Positions 53,682 to 62,062 of a stretch of DNA of 64,000 nucleotides are shown here, in pieces. The stretch comes from Maricaulis maris (lineage in GTDB: Bacteria > Pseudomonadota > Alphaproteobacteria > Caulobacterales > Maricaulaceae), in assembly GCF_036322705.1 (NCBI RefSeq), contig NZ_AP027270.1:2047501-2111500 (forward strand), given 5' to 3'. Made by a program: the position numbers and the translations under genes. Positions within the stretch are counted from its first letter, which is position 1, and each line of letters opens with the position of its first letter. Below the pieces are notes generated by a model, which was given only the letters and a program-made list of their open reading frames with translations, did no database searches and had not been told where the DNA came from.

Positions 53682-54560
53682 ATGCGCTTTGAAGGTACAG
53701 ATCAGTACGTTGCTGATGGAGAACTGAGCGCCGCGGTCAACGCCGCGGTGGCTCTCGAGCGTCCGCTCCTCGTCAAGGGTGAGCCGGGCACGGGGAAGAC
53801 CGAGCTGGCCAAACAGGTCGCCCAGGCGATGGGCATGCCGCTCATAGAATGGCACGTCAAATCAACGACGAAGGCCCGCCAGGGGCTTTACGAGTATGAC
53901 GCCGTGGCGCGCCTGCGCGACAGCCAGCTGGGCGATGACCGCGTCCATGACATCAACAACTACATCCGCAAGGGCAAGCTGTGGGAGGCCTTCGCCGCCC
54001 CCGAGCGCTCTGTGCTGCTGATCGACGAGATCGACAAGGCCGACATCGAATTCCCCAACGATCTCCTGCAGGAGCTCGACCGGATGGAATTCCATGTCTA
54101 CGAGACCGGCGAGACCATCAAGGCAGCCAATCGCCCGGTCATCATCATCACCTCGAACAATGAGAAGGAATTGCCGGACGCCTTCCTGCGCCGCTGTTTC
54201 TTCCACTTCATTGCCTTCCCCGACGAAGCGACCATGCGCAAGATCGTCGAGGTCCATTATCCCGGCCTGAAGGGTCGCCTCCTGTCGGAAGCGCTGACCC
54301 TCTTCTACCAGATCCGCGATGTGCCCGGCGTCAAGAAGAAGCCCTCGACCTCGGAGCTGCTCGACTGGCTCAAACTCCTGCTGGTCGAAGACATCGACGC
54401 CTCGGTCCTGGCCGAGCGCGACCCGCGCAAGCTGATCCCGCCCCTGCACGGCGCCCTCCTGAAGAACGAGCAGGACGTGATGCTGTTCGAAAAACTCTCC
54501 TTCATGGTGCGTCGGCCGGGTGGCCCCGGTGACGGCCCGCGTGGTCCGGGCGCGGCTTAG
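53682..54560 (+). CDS. MoxR-type AAA+ ATPase
   Basis: A 292-aa ATPase with Walker A VKGEPGTGKTELA (G33 to T40), Walker B VLLIDEIDKAD (D115, E116), sensor-1 IIITSNNEKELPDAF and arginine finger region FLRRCFFHFI. MoxR ATPases work as chaperones with a von Willebrand A protein that binds metal and is often next to them. The typical partner (VWA, 59279) is 4.7 kb downstream. ATG 53682 (MRFEGTDQYVA) is chosen by resemblance to family starts; ATG 53673 is close by. The C-terminal tail is Gly/Pro/Arg-rich. Confidence 0.9.
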   Translation: MRFEGTDQYVADGELSAAVNAAVALERPLLVKGEPGTGKTELAKQVAQAMGMPLIEWHVKSTTKARQGLYEYDAVARLRDSQLGDDRVHDINNYIRKGKLWEAFAAPERSVLLIDEIDKADIEFPNDLLQELDRMEFHVYETGETIKAANRPVIIITSNNEKELPDAFLRRCFFHFIAFPDEATMRKIVEVHYPGLKGRLLSEALTLFYQIRDVPGVKKKPSTSELLDWLKLLLVEDIDASVLAERDPRKLIPPLHGALLKNEQDVMLFEKLSFMVRRPGGPGDGPRGPGAA

Positions 54561-54581
54561 GCGTCCACGCGAGCACCCACC

Positions 54582-54704
54582 CCATTTTTCCCGGCCGAAG
54601 CCCCGCAGAAGCGGGGCGCAGAGCCGGGACCGACGCGCCTGACAGGCAAGCTATGCGTTTCACGTTGGTCCCGGTTCGCGCAGGTGCGCGTCCGGGAAAA
54701 ATGG
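54582..54704. repeat. Nested palindromic element 1
   Basis: CCATTTTTCCCGG (54582-54594) pairs with CCGGGAAAAATGG (54692-54704). Inside are the hairpin GCCCCGC-AGAA-GCGGGGC (54600-54617) and CCGGGACC/GGTCCCGG (54624, 54667), so the whole can fold as a branched structure. It starts 22 nt after the MoxR stop. Confidence 0.7.
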
Positions 54705-54769
54705 TGTGTGTCATTCTGGATAGTCGCGCTCCGCGTTCACCCCGCCATAAATCCCTTGCCGGGAGTTCG

Positions 54770-54848
54770 CCGTATCCGGTTCTTGAGCTCAAGGGTGAAA
54801 CCGCGAAGCGGCGGATGCGCCGCCCTTGACCTCAAGAACCGGATACGG
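54770..54848. repeat. Palindromic element 2, 26-bp arms
   Basis: The arms at 54770-54795 and 54823-54848 pair over 26 bp with one mismatch; the left begins CCGTATCCGGTTCTTGAG. The loop is itself structured (CCGCGAAGCGG). Confidence 0.75.
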
Positions 54849-54933
54849 CCCGCTGGCTGACAAGGGTTCTATGGATCAGGCTGCGCGAGGCGCGAGGGAA
54901 TGGGCGCTTTTTCTCCCCATACGACCTACGCCC

Positions 54934-55028
54934 TCATCCCACGGTGACCGTAAAGCGGGTTGAGGCAGGGCGTCTGGCCGGGTGGTTGAGGTCCCCCGGA
55001 TCGCGGCGATGCCGCGACCGTGGGATGA
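54934..55028. repeat. Palindromic element 3, 12-bp arms
   Basis: TCATCCCACGGT (54934-54945) pairs with ACCGTGGGATGA (55017-55028). It is the third palindrome in the 616-bp gap between MoxR and the acetyltransferase. I see no gene in 54561-55176; the rest is too short and uninformative. Confidence 0.6.
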
Positions 55029-55176
55029 CGGTGGAAACCGGATCGGATGACCGCTATAAAACGACTTCACTGCAGGAGAGCGCTCAAATGAACATTCGCG
55101 GCTAGACCGCGCCTGACCGGGAGACCGGGGGCGCATTTCGACGATACGAAATCCACCTCCCGCCCGGAGTCTGTTC

Positions 55177-55842
55177 ATGCCTGCTTCTTCCGATACGTCC
55201 GCCTGTCACCACCCCGCCCTCGACCCGATGAACCCCGCCCCGATGCCGGCGGCGCCGTCGATGGCCTATCTCAAACCGCTCATCGCCGGTCATCCCAAGA
55301 TCAGCGCGGGCGATTACAGCTATATCCATTCCTTCGATGATCCGGCGCGCTTTGCCGAGACCCAGCTGAAATACGCCTTCGACTTCATCGAGGACCGTCT
55401 GGAGATCGGCAAATTCTGTTCGATCGCGGCGGACGCCAGTTTCGTGCTCAATGGCGGCAATCATTTTGCCGACCGCCTGTCGAGCTATCCCTTCGCGATC
55501 TTCGGCTGCTGGGGCGAGCCCGATCCCGGTGCCTGGCCGAACAAGGGCGGGATCACCATCGGTCATGATGTCTGGATCGGCTGGGACGCGGTGATCATGC
55601 CCGGAGTCAGCATCGGCCATGGCGCCATCATCGCCGCCAAGTCGGTGGTTACCCGCGACGTCGCGCCCTATGAGATCGTCGGCGGCAACCCGGCACAGCC
55701 GATCCGCAAGCGCTTGCCGGATGATGACATCGAACGCCTGCTGGCACTGGCCTGGTGGGACTGGCCGGCCGAGACGATCCGCGCTGCCTCGGATGCGCTG
55801 ATGAAGGCGGACATCGCGGCGCTCGAGCAGCTGGCGCCATAA
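55177..55842 (+). CDS. Hexapeptide-repeat acetyltransferase (Vat/CatB-like)
   Basis: A 221-aa left-handed beta-helix enzyme. The sequence IGKFCSIAADASFVLNGGNH (the histidine is the usual catalytic one) and VWIGWDAVIMPGVSIGHGAI with AKSVVTRDVAPYEIVGGNPA match xenobiotic/streptogramin-type acetyltransferases. The true substrate could be a sugar or an antibiotic; acquired resistance is not implied. Its start could be 55177 or 55228, 55243 or 55261; residues 1-28 are not family-like. It is in an accessory-looking segment behind palindromic repeats. Confidence 0.75.
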   Translation: MPASSDTSACHHPALDPMNPAPMPAAPSMAYLKPLIAGHPKISAGDYSYIHSFDDPARFAETQLKYAFDFIEDRLEIGKFCSIAADASFVLNGGNHFADRLSSYPFAIFGCWGEPDPGAWPNKGGITIGHDVWIGWDAVIMPGVSIGHGAIIAAKSVVTRDVAPYEIVGGNPAQPIRKRLPDDDIERLLALAWWDWPAETIRAASDALMKADIAALEQLAP

Positions 55843-56086
55843 TCCGGGCCGCAGGCGGCGGGAACCGACACGGCAGCCGGACATCGGGTCGGGGCAGAAG
55901 CCCGCCCCCGCCCTGACCTGGTTGTCGCCCTGCCTTGCCTGCCTTCAGGGCCTTGCCCGCAGACAAAAACAGAAACCTTTTCCGTTTCCGGTTGTCTGAC
56001 CTCCCGGAATATGGAAATTTGCGTCGAAATACTTTCGGCGTAGGCTGAGTGATGACCGAGCTGGGGCCGGTTCCGGGGAGAGAACA

Positions 56087-57325
56087 ATGAAGACGATTGG
56101 ATACTGGATTACCGCGGCTGCAGCCTTCGCACTGAGTGCCTGCGGCAATAATGGCGGCGAGACCCGCGACCTGACGGACGCTGACACCAGCTACCAGTCC
56201 GTCCTGCTCGAACAACTCATCGACGCCCAGCCCGGTGACGTCATCGAGATCCCGGCCGGCGTGTACAGCTTTGACCGCTCGCTCAGCCTGACCGTCGACG
56301 GCGTAACCATTCGCGGTGCCGGGATGGACGAGACCATCCTCAATTTCCAGGACCAGATCAGCGGCGCCGAAGGCCTCATCGTTACGGCCAATGATTTCAC
56401 GCTGGAGAATCTCGCCATCGAGGACACGATCGGCGATGGCCTCAAGGTCAATGGCGGCGAGAACATCATCATCCGCGGCGTGCGCGTGGAATGGACCAAT
56501 GGCTATTCGACCGAGAACGGCGCCTATGGCCTCTATCCGGTGCAGACGACCAATGTGCTGATCGAGGACTCCGTCGCCATCGGCGCCTCGGATGCCGGCA
56601 TCTATGTCGGCCAGTCGCGCAATGTGATCGTGCGCAACAGCCGGGCCGAGTTCAACGTCGCCGGGATCGAGATCGAGAACTGCATCGGGGCCGATGTCTA
56701 CGGCAATACCGCAACCAACAATACCGGCGGCATTCTGGTCTTCAACATGCCCAACCTGCCCCAGCCGGGCTATCACACGCGCGTCTTCGACAATGATGTC
56801 TACGCCAACAATACCGAGAATTTCGGCCATGCCGGCACGCCGGTCGCCAGTGTCCCGGCCGGCTCGGGCATCGTCATCAACTCGAACGACCAGGTCGAGA
56901 TCTTCAATAACCGCCTGGCCGACAACGACACCGCCAACATCATCATCTCCAGCCTGCATTCGACCGGCTATTCCGACTATTCCGTCCAGGAGGGCTTCGA
57001 CCCCTATCCGGAAACCATCTGGATCCATGGCAACACCTATTCCGGTGGCGGTTCCTCGCCGGACGGGCTCGACCTGACGGCGCTCAAGATCGCCATGTTC
57101 GGGCTCAACGGCTCCTTCCCCGACGTGTTGTTCGACGGCTTCATCGACGACGCCAAGCTGGTCGACGGTGTACTGCCGGATGCCTTGCGCCTGTGCGTCG
57201 GCGACCCGGTCGAAGTGCTCAATGCCGATGGCCCGAACGGCTATGGCTCGCCCCGCATGGACACCGAGGCCTTCCAGTGCACGCATGACAGCCTCGCCGG
57301 TGTCGAGCTGGCCTTCGCCGACTAG
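56087..57325 (+). CDS. Parallel beta-helix lipoprotein, partner of a di-heme cytochrome
   Basis: A 412-aa exported lipoprotein with signal MKTIGYWITAAAAFALSACG (lipidated C19). Most of it is a right-handed beta-helix with repeats such as NVLIEDSVAIGASDAGIYVG and NVIVRNSRAEFNVAGIEIEN. Such proteins may bind or break down polysaccharides, but no catalytic residues are clear. It belongs with the neighbouring SO2930-type cytochrome in a conserved pair (TIGR03805/TIGR03806-type families) found in marine bacteria. The 11-nt gap to the cytochrome start indicates an operon. Confidence 0.82.
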   Translation: MKTIGYWITAAAAFALSACGNNGGETRDLTDADTSYQSVLLEQLIDAQPGDVIEIPAGVYSFDRSLSLTVDGVTIRGAGMDETILNFQDQISGAEGLIVTANDFTLENLAIEDTIGDGLKVNGGENIIIRGVRVEWTNGYSTENGAYGLYPVQTTNVLIEDSVAIGASDAGIYVGQSRNVIVRNSRAEFNVAGIEIENCIGADVYGNTATNNTGGILVFNMPNLPQPGYHTRVFDNDVYANNTENFGHAGTPVASVPAGSGIVINSNDQVEIFNNRLADNDTANIIISSLHSTGYSDYSVQEGFDPYPETIWIHGNTYSGGGSSPDGLDLTALKIAMFGLNGSFPDVLFDGFIDDAKLVDGVLPDALRLCVGDPVEVLNADGPNGYGSPRMDTEAFQCTHDSLAGVELAFAD

Positions 57326-57336
57326 GTGGATTGCGC

Positions 57337-58455
57337 GTGTTTTACCGACTGATCCTGCTGGTTGCGGTCGCGCTGGCGGCCTGCTCACCCGCGGCCCCGA
57401 CGCCGCAATACCATGCGAGCGACAACCCCCAGCGCCTCTCGGACTGGGGGCAGCTCGGTCTTGCCGGCGGCGAACTCCGCCTCGCCGACGGGGTTGTGCC
57501 CTACGACCTCAACACGCCGCTCTTCACAGACTATGCGCTCAAGCTGCGGACCATCTGGATGCCCGATGGCCAGACCGCCACCTATCACGAGGGCGAGGTG
57601 CTCGACTTCCCGGTCGGGACGGTCATCACCAAGACCTTCTACTACCCGCTCGCCGACACGCCCGGCCATGTCGCCCGCGGCGATGGCAACAGCCTGACAC
57701 GGGCCGATGGCTCGCTCGACCTGTCGCAGGTCCGGCTGATCGAGACGCGGATCCTGGTGCATCGGGAAACCGGTTGGGCGGCCCTGCCCTATCGCTGGAA
57801 TGCCGAGCAGAATGAGGCCACGCTGCATCGCTATGGCGATGTCGTGCCGCTAACCCTGGTCGATACCGATGGTGCGCAGACGCCCTTCAACTACGTGATG
57901 CCGAACGTCAATCAGTGCGCCAGTTGCCATGCGCCGGATTCCAATACCCGGCTGATCTCTCCGATCGGTCCCAAGCCACGCCACCTGAACCGCGATTTCG
58001 CCTATCCGCAGGGTTCGCAGAACCAGCTCGAACATCTTGTCGAGGTCGGTTATCTGACCGGCGCCCCGGCACCGGCCGACGCGCCGCGCAATGCCGACTG
58101 GTCCGACCCGATGGCCTCTCTCGAGGACCGGGCCCGCGCCTATCTCGACGCCAATTGCTCGCACTGCCACAGCCCGGTCGGCCCCGCCGACACATCCGGC
58201 CTGAACCTCGAACCCGACATCGCCCATGGGCCGGCCCTGGGTCTGTGCAAACTGCCGATCGCGGCGGGGTCCGGCACCGGTGATCGGCGCTACGACATTG
58301 TCCCGGGCGCACCGGATCAGTCGATCCTGCTCTTCCGCATGGATAATGTGGAGCCGGACCAGATGATGCCGGAAGTCGGTCGCTCGACCATCCACACCGA
58401 GGGCATCGCGCTGATCCGGGCGTGGATTGAGAGCCTGCCGGGTGATTGTGGCTGA
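57337..58455 (+). CDS. SO2930-type di-heme c-type cytochrome lipoprotein
   Basis: A 372-aa exported protein. The signal FYRLILLVAVALAACS gives a lipidated cysteine. Two heme-binding CxxCH motifs are present: CASCH (NQCASCHAPDSNTRLISPIG) and CSHCH (ANCSHCHSPVGPADTSGLNL); a C-terminal DNVEPDQMMPEVGRS segment may supply a distal ligand. The role may be electron transfer linked to the beta-helix partner. I chose GTG 57337 because AGGTGG is 7 nt before it; TTG 57331 is only 1 nt away. Its stop TGA abuts the stop of the convergent TetR gene (TGATCA). Confidence 0.85.
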   Translation: MFYRLILLVAVALAACSPAAPTPQYHASDNPQRLSDWGQLGLAGGELRLADGVVPYDLNTPLFTDYALKLRTIWMPDGQTATYHEGEVLDFPVGTVITKTFYYPLADTPGHVARGDGNSLTRADGSLDLSQVRLIETRILVHRETGWAALPYRWNAEQNEATLHRYGDVVPLTLVDTDGAQTPFNYVMPNVNQCASCHAPDSNTRLISPIGPKPRHLNRDFAYPQGSQNQLEHLVEVGYLTGAPAPADAPRNADWSDPMASLEDRARAYLDANCSHCHSPVGPADTSGLNLEPDIAHGPALGLCKLPIAAGSGTGDRRYDIVPGAPDQSILLFRMDNVEPDQMMPEVGRSTIHTEGIALIRAWIESLPGDCG

Positions 58456-59172
58456 TCAGTCGGGATCAGTGGCCGGTTCCGGGGCCAGGTAGGGCGCCAG
58501 ATAGCGCTGCAGCGCCATCAGCGCCTCATTGAAATAGACCTCGCCATCGGCGGGCCGGTCGCGGGTCTCGAAGATCAGGATCTCGGCCGCGCAATAGATT
58601 TCCACCGTCATCCGCGCGACCACGTCCGGGTCGCCACCGTGGAAGCCATCCAGCCCCTGGCGCCACCGGTCCGCCAGCATGCTGGCCAGGCGCAGGTTCC
58701 AAGCCTCCCGCACCGTGCGCAATTCATGCGTCGTCAGGGTCAGTCGGAAGACTGCCCCGTAGGACGGATTTCCGGCCAGGAGACGTCGCAGCCCGAGCAT
58801 CATGCCGGACAGGCTCTGGGCCCAGTCCTGCTCGTCCGGATCGTCCAGGATCGTCATGACGATGCGGTCGGTCTCGGCCTTGAACTCCTCCAGGATGGAG
58901 CGATGAATGGAATAGATATTCGGGAAATAGCGATAGACCGAGCTGACCGGCACGCCGGCTTCGGCGGCCACGGTCGAGGTTGTGATCGCATCGCCCTCAC
59001 CGCGCTCGAGGAGGCGCTTGGTCGCTGCGATGATCGCCGCGATCCGCGCCTGGGACCGCTTCTGGCGCGGCCTGGCACGGCGTTCCAGATCGATCGTTTC
59101 GGTCGGGGCAGGATCAGTCAAACGTCGCCTCTCCGGATTGGCCGGCGCCCGCGGGACCGCCGAAACGATCAA
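58456..59172 (-). CDS. TetR/AcrR family transcriptional regulator
   Basis: A 238-aa repressor-type protein. The N-terminal HTH (TTSTVAAEAGVPVSSVYRYF) is clear; the C-terminal ligand domain is helical (about residues 105-230). The first 37 residues are Arg/Pro-rich and could be absent if translation starts later. It converges with the cytochrome gene with abutting stops, so its target could be the beta-helix/cytochrome operon, but no operator was found. It is divergent from the VWA gene (106-bp gap). Confidence 0.85.
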   Translation of the reverse strand: MIVSAVPRAPANPERRRLTDPAPTETIDLERRARPRQKRSQARIAAIIAATKRLLERGEGDAITTSTVAAEAGVPVSSVYRYFPNIYSIHRSILEEFKAETDRIVMTILDDPDEQDWAQSLSGMMLGLRRLLAGNPSYGAVFRLTLTTHELRTVREAWNLRLASMLADRWRQGLDGFHGGDPDVVARMTVEIYCAAEILIFETRDRPADGEVYFNEALMALQRYLAPYLAPEPATDPD

Positions 59173-59278
59173 AGCGGACCCATAGTCTGTATCCCAGATA
59201 TGGCGCCCCAGGCCGGGATGTCCAAGCGGAAATCAGCCCGCCCCTTTCCTGTCCCGCGAACGCCGCTAGATTGAGCGC

Positions 59279-60454
59279 ATGCTGCACCACTTCTTCACCG
59301 AGCTCCGCGCCGCCAAGATCCCCGTTACGACCCGGGAATACCTCACCCTGCTGGAGGCGCTCGACAAGGGCGTCATCGAGCCGGAGATCGCGCATTTCTA
59401 CTCGGTCAGCCGCGCCGCCCTGGTCAAGGACGAGAAGGATTTCGACAAGTTCGACATGGTCTTCGGTCATGTCTTCAAGGGGGTCGAAATGCTCTCCCAG
59501 ATGTTCGAGGACAAGGAGATCCCGGACGAGTGGCTGCAGGCGATGATGAAGCGCCTGCTCACCGAGGAGGAGATGGCCGAGCTCAAGGCCCTGCCCTTTG
59601 ACGAGCTGATGGAGACCCTCAAGAAGCGCCTGGAAGAGCAGGAGAAGCGTCACGAGGGCGGAAACAAGTGGATCGGCACCGGCGGCACCTCGCCCTTCGG
59701 CCATTCCGGCTATAATCCGGCTGGTGTCCGGATTGGCGGCGAGAGCCAGCACAAGCGCGCGACCAAGGTCTGGGAACAGCGCCGCTACAAGGATCTCGAC
59801 GGCGAGCGCGAGCTCGGCACCCGCAATCTGAAGGTCGCCCTCCGCCGGCTGCGCAAGTTTGCCCGCGATGGCGCCCGCGAGGAGCTTGATCTCGGCGAGA
59901 CCATCGACGCCACCGCCAAACAGGGCTGGCTCGACGTCGTCATGCGGCCGGAACGCCGCAATGCGATCAAGGTGCTTGCCCTGTTCGATGTCGGCGGCTC
60001 GATGGATCCGCACGTGAAGCTGTGCGAGGAGCTGTTCTCGGCGGCCCGCTCGACCTTCAAGAACCTTGAATACTTCTACTTCCACAATTGCCCCTATGAG
60101 GGCATGTGGCGGTCAAACCTGCGCCGCCGCACCGAGACCGTGCCGACCCTGGACGTGATGCACAAATACCCGGCCGACTGGAAGGTCATCCTGGTCGGCG
60201 ATGCCGCCATGGCGCCCTATGAGATCACCCATGACGGGGGTTCGGTCGAGCACTGGAACGAGGAGGCCGGCGCGGTCTGGCTGCAACGCATCGCCGACAC
60301 CTGGCCGCACCTGATCTGGATCAATCCGACGCCGGAAAAATGGTGGGAGCACTCCTACTCCACCCGCCTCGTGCAGGACATTATCGGCGCCGACCGCATG
60401 TTGCCGCTGACGCTGGAAGGTGTGGATGCGGCAATGAAGGAGTTGGCGCGCTAG
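59279..60454 (+). CDS. VWA-domain protein, CoxE-like, probable partner of the MoxR ATPase
   Basis: A 391-aa protein of the CoxE-like family: N-terminal helical part (residues 1-120), charged linker, and a von Willebrand A domain with metal-site motif LALFDVGGSMDPHVKLCEEL. The MIDAS motif is normally DxSxS; here it is DVGGS (D237, S241), so one metal ligand is missing. The TPEKWWEHSYSTRLVQDII end is family-like. MoxR/VWA pairs insert metals or assemble complexes; here the ATPase is 4.7 kb upstream. Confidence 0.85.
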   Translation: MLHHFFTELRAAKIPVTTREYLTLLEALDKGVIEPEIAHFYSVSRAALVKDEKDFDKFDMVFGHVFKGVEMLSQMFEDKEIPDEWLQAMMKRLLTEEEMAELKALPFDELMETLKKRLEEQEKRHEGGNKWIGTGGTSPFGHSGYNPAGVRIGGESQHKRATKVWEQRRYKDLDGERELGTRNLKVALRRLRKFARDGAREELDLGETIDATAKQGWLDVVMRPERRNAIKVLALFDVGGSMDPHVKLCEELFSAARSTFKNLEYFYFHNCPYEGMWRSNLRRRTETVPTLDVMHKYPADWKVILVGDAAMAPYEITHDGGSVEHWNEEAGAVWLQRIADTWPHLIWINPTPEKWWEHSYSTRLVQDIIGADRMLPLTLEGVDAAMKELAR

Positions 60455-60458
60455 CGTC

Positions 60459-61082
60459 TCAGGCCAGCGCGCTCACCCGCCCGTCATCATAGTCCAGCTC
60501 CAGCTCGTTCTCGACCCGGGCGATCCACGACCGGACGCCGAGAAATTCATCGAGATCGAAGCCGCCCTCGTCGGCGACGCGGCTATAGGCGACCAGGGCG
60601 ATGTCGGCGAGGCTGATCGTGCTGCCGACGATGAAGTCCCGTGACAGGAGGCGCATCTCCATCACCCCGAGAGCGCGGCGTCCCCTGGCCATGAGTTGCG
60701 GATCGATCTCGTCATCGCTCAGGCCGGCGAAGGCCTTCTGGAAGCGGCGCACGGCGATGAAGGGCTCGTGGCTGTATTGCTCCCAGAACATCCACTCGAG
60801 CATTTTGGCGTGATCGAACGGATCGGCCGGGATCAACGCCGAGCCTTCAGCGAGATGATGAATGATGGCGTTGGACTGGGCCAGGATGCGGCCGTCCTCG
60901 CGCTCCAGGCAGGGCACCTGTCCGGCCGGGTTGATGGCCAGGAAATCCTCGGTCCGTGTTTCACCCGCGACCACATCAACCTCGACCCAGTGATAGGCCA
61001 GACCGAGCCGGTCAGCGGTCCATTTCACTTTCAGGCAATTGCCGCTGCGGTGATCACCATAGATGCGGACGGGCTGGCTCAT
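60459..61082 (-). CDS. Glutathione S-transferase
   Basis: A 207-aa GST. The thioredoxin-like N-domain has VRIYGDHRSGNCLKVKWTAD and the GSH-binding GQVPCLEREDGRILAQSNAI (cis-Pro and QSNAI). The C-terminal helical domain has GSTISLADIALVAYSRVADE. ATG 61082 is chosen because the family begins here; the upstream extension is antisense. It is convergent with the VWA gene, 4 nt apart. The substrate is unknown. Confidence 0.9.
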   Translation of the reverse strand: MSQPVRIYGDHRSGNCLKVKWTADRLGLAYHWVEVDVVAGETRTEDFLAINPAGQVPCLEREDGRILAQSNAIIHHLAEGSALIPADPFDHAKMLEWMFWEQYSHEPFIAVRRFQKAFAGLSDDEIDPQLMARGRRALGVMEMRLLSRDFIVGSTISLADIALVAYSRVADEGGFDLDEFLGVRSWIARVENELELDYDDGRVSALA

Positions 61083-61252
61083 GACATGACTCTCTTCTGC
61101 TCGGCGGCAGCATAACGCCGCCCGCCGCAAGATCGAGTGACGAAAGCGTGTCGCGCGCAGATGCCACACCGCACGGGCTGTGACAGTCCGACGCTTGGGC
61201 GTCGCCGCGAGCCCGCTTATAAGAGGCGAAACGAGAACAGGTTGCAGCCCGA

Positions 61253-61579
61253 ATGACGACACCGACCCGCCCCGGCATCACCCCGCCCGAAGCCTGCCAG
61301 TCCATGCAGGAAGTCCGCGCCGGCGTCGATGCGCTCGACCGCGAACTGGTCGCCCTGATCGCCGAGCGTGCGCGCTACATGGAAGCCGCCGCCCGCATCA
61401 AGCCGAGCCGCGACGTGGTGCGCGACGAGTGGCGGATCAATGATGTGATCAGCAAGGTCAGCCGTGAAGCCGAGGCCAAGGGGCTGGCAGTCGAGATCGC
61501 CGAGCCGGTCTGGCGGGAGCTCGTGGAACGCTCGATCGCCTATGAGTTCAGTGTCTGGGACTCGACCCGTACCGACTGA
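61253..61579 (+). CDS. Chorismate mutase (AroQ type)
   Basis: A 108-aa all-helical enzyme that converts chorismate to prephenate. VRAGVDALDRELVALIAERA is the first helix with the conserved Arg and Asp; IKPSRDVVRDEWRINDVISK contains the second catalytic basic cluster; PVWRELVERSIAYEF is the third helix. It is a stand-alone enzyme, not fused to dehydratase. It could also be an isochorismate-pyruvate lyase, which has the same fold. Its stop abuts the Hpt stop (TGATCA). Confidence 0.88.
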   Translation: MTTPTRPGITPPEACQSMQEVRAGVDALDRELVALIAERARYMEAAARIKPSRDVVRDEWRINDVISKVSREAEAKGLAVEIAEPVWRELVERSIAYEFSVWDSTRTD

Positions 61580-61918
61580 TCAGTCGAGGCTGGCAAAGGC
61601 CAGCTCGGTCTCGCGGAAACAGCGTTCAACCGCAAGGCGTTCTCCCGGCCAAGACAGCTCGGGCTCCAGCTCCGCGACATCACACACATCGGCAAGGGCA
61701 AAGGCACCGACACCGCGGGCCGCCCCCTTCAGCGTATGGCAGGCGGCACGCCAGCTGGCCGGGTCGCTTGGCGCTTGCATGATCGCCAGGCAGCGATGGG
61801 CCTGCTCGCACATCAGTCCGAGGAGTTCATCGCGCAGGGTCGGATCCCCACCCGTGTAACGGGCGAGATGGACGCTGTCGAAAAGCGGCGGGGCAACAGG
61901 TTTCATGGCGGTATTCAT
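61580..61918 (-). CDS. Stand-alone histidine phosphotransfer (Hpt) protein
   Basis: A 112-aa four-helix protein with the phosphorylation site ACHTLKGAARGVGAFALADV (H61). Hpt proteins carry phosphate between hybrid kinases and response regulators. It is not ChpT, which has a kinase-like dimerisation fold. The partner kinase is unknown; no kinase adjoins it. The start at 61918 has an upstream purine tract; ATG 61906 is also possible. Confidence 0.85.
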   Translation of the reverse strand: MNTAMKPVAPPLFDSVHLARYTGGDPTLRDELLGLMCEQAHRCLAIMQAPSDPASWRAACHTLKGAARGVGAFALADVCDVAELEPELSWPGERLAVERCFRETELAFASLD

Positions 61919-62062
61919 GCCCGCTTTCTACCGAACGAGCCTTAACAGCCCGCTTAACAAACAGTTTGGGCCGCCGCTTTCGCTCATCTTGGTGAATAGG
62001 GCGTTCATATTCCCGTCAGGCGCGAAATGACACGGTCAGGTTCGCAAAATCGGGAGGATCAC

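Noticed and set aside
54561-55176. CRISPR array, because of repeated palindromes
   Set aside because: The three palindromes differ from each other and there are no equal-length repeats with unique spacers.
55177-55842. Acquired antibiotic-resistance gene (vat/cat type)
   Set aside because: The fold is shared by many sugar acetyltransferases and nothing nearby points to a mobile resistance element.
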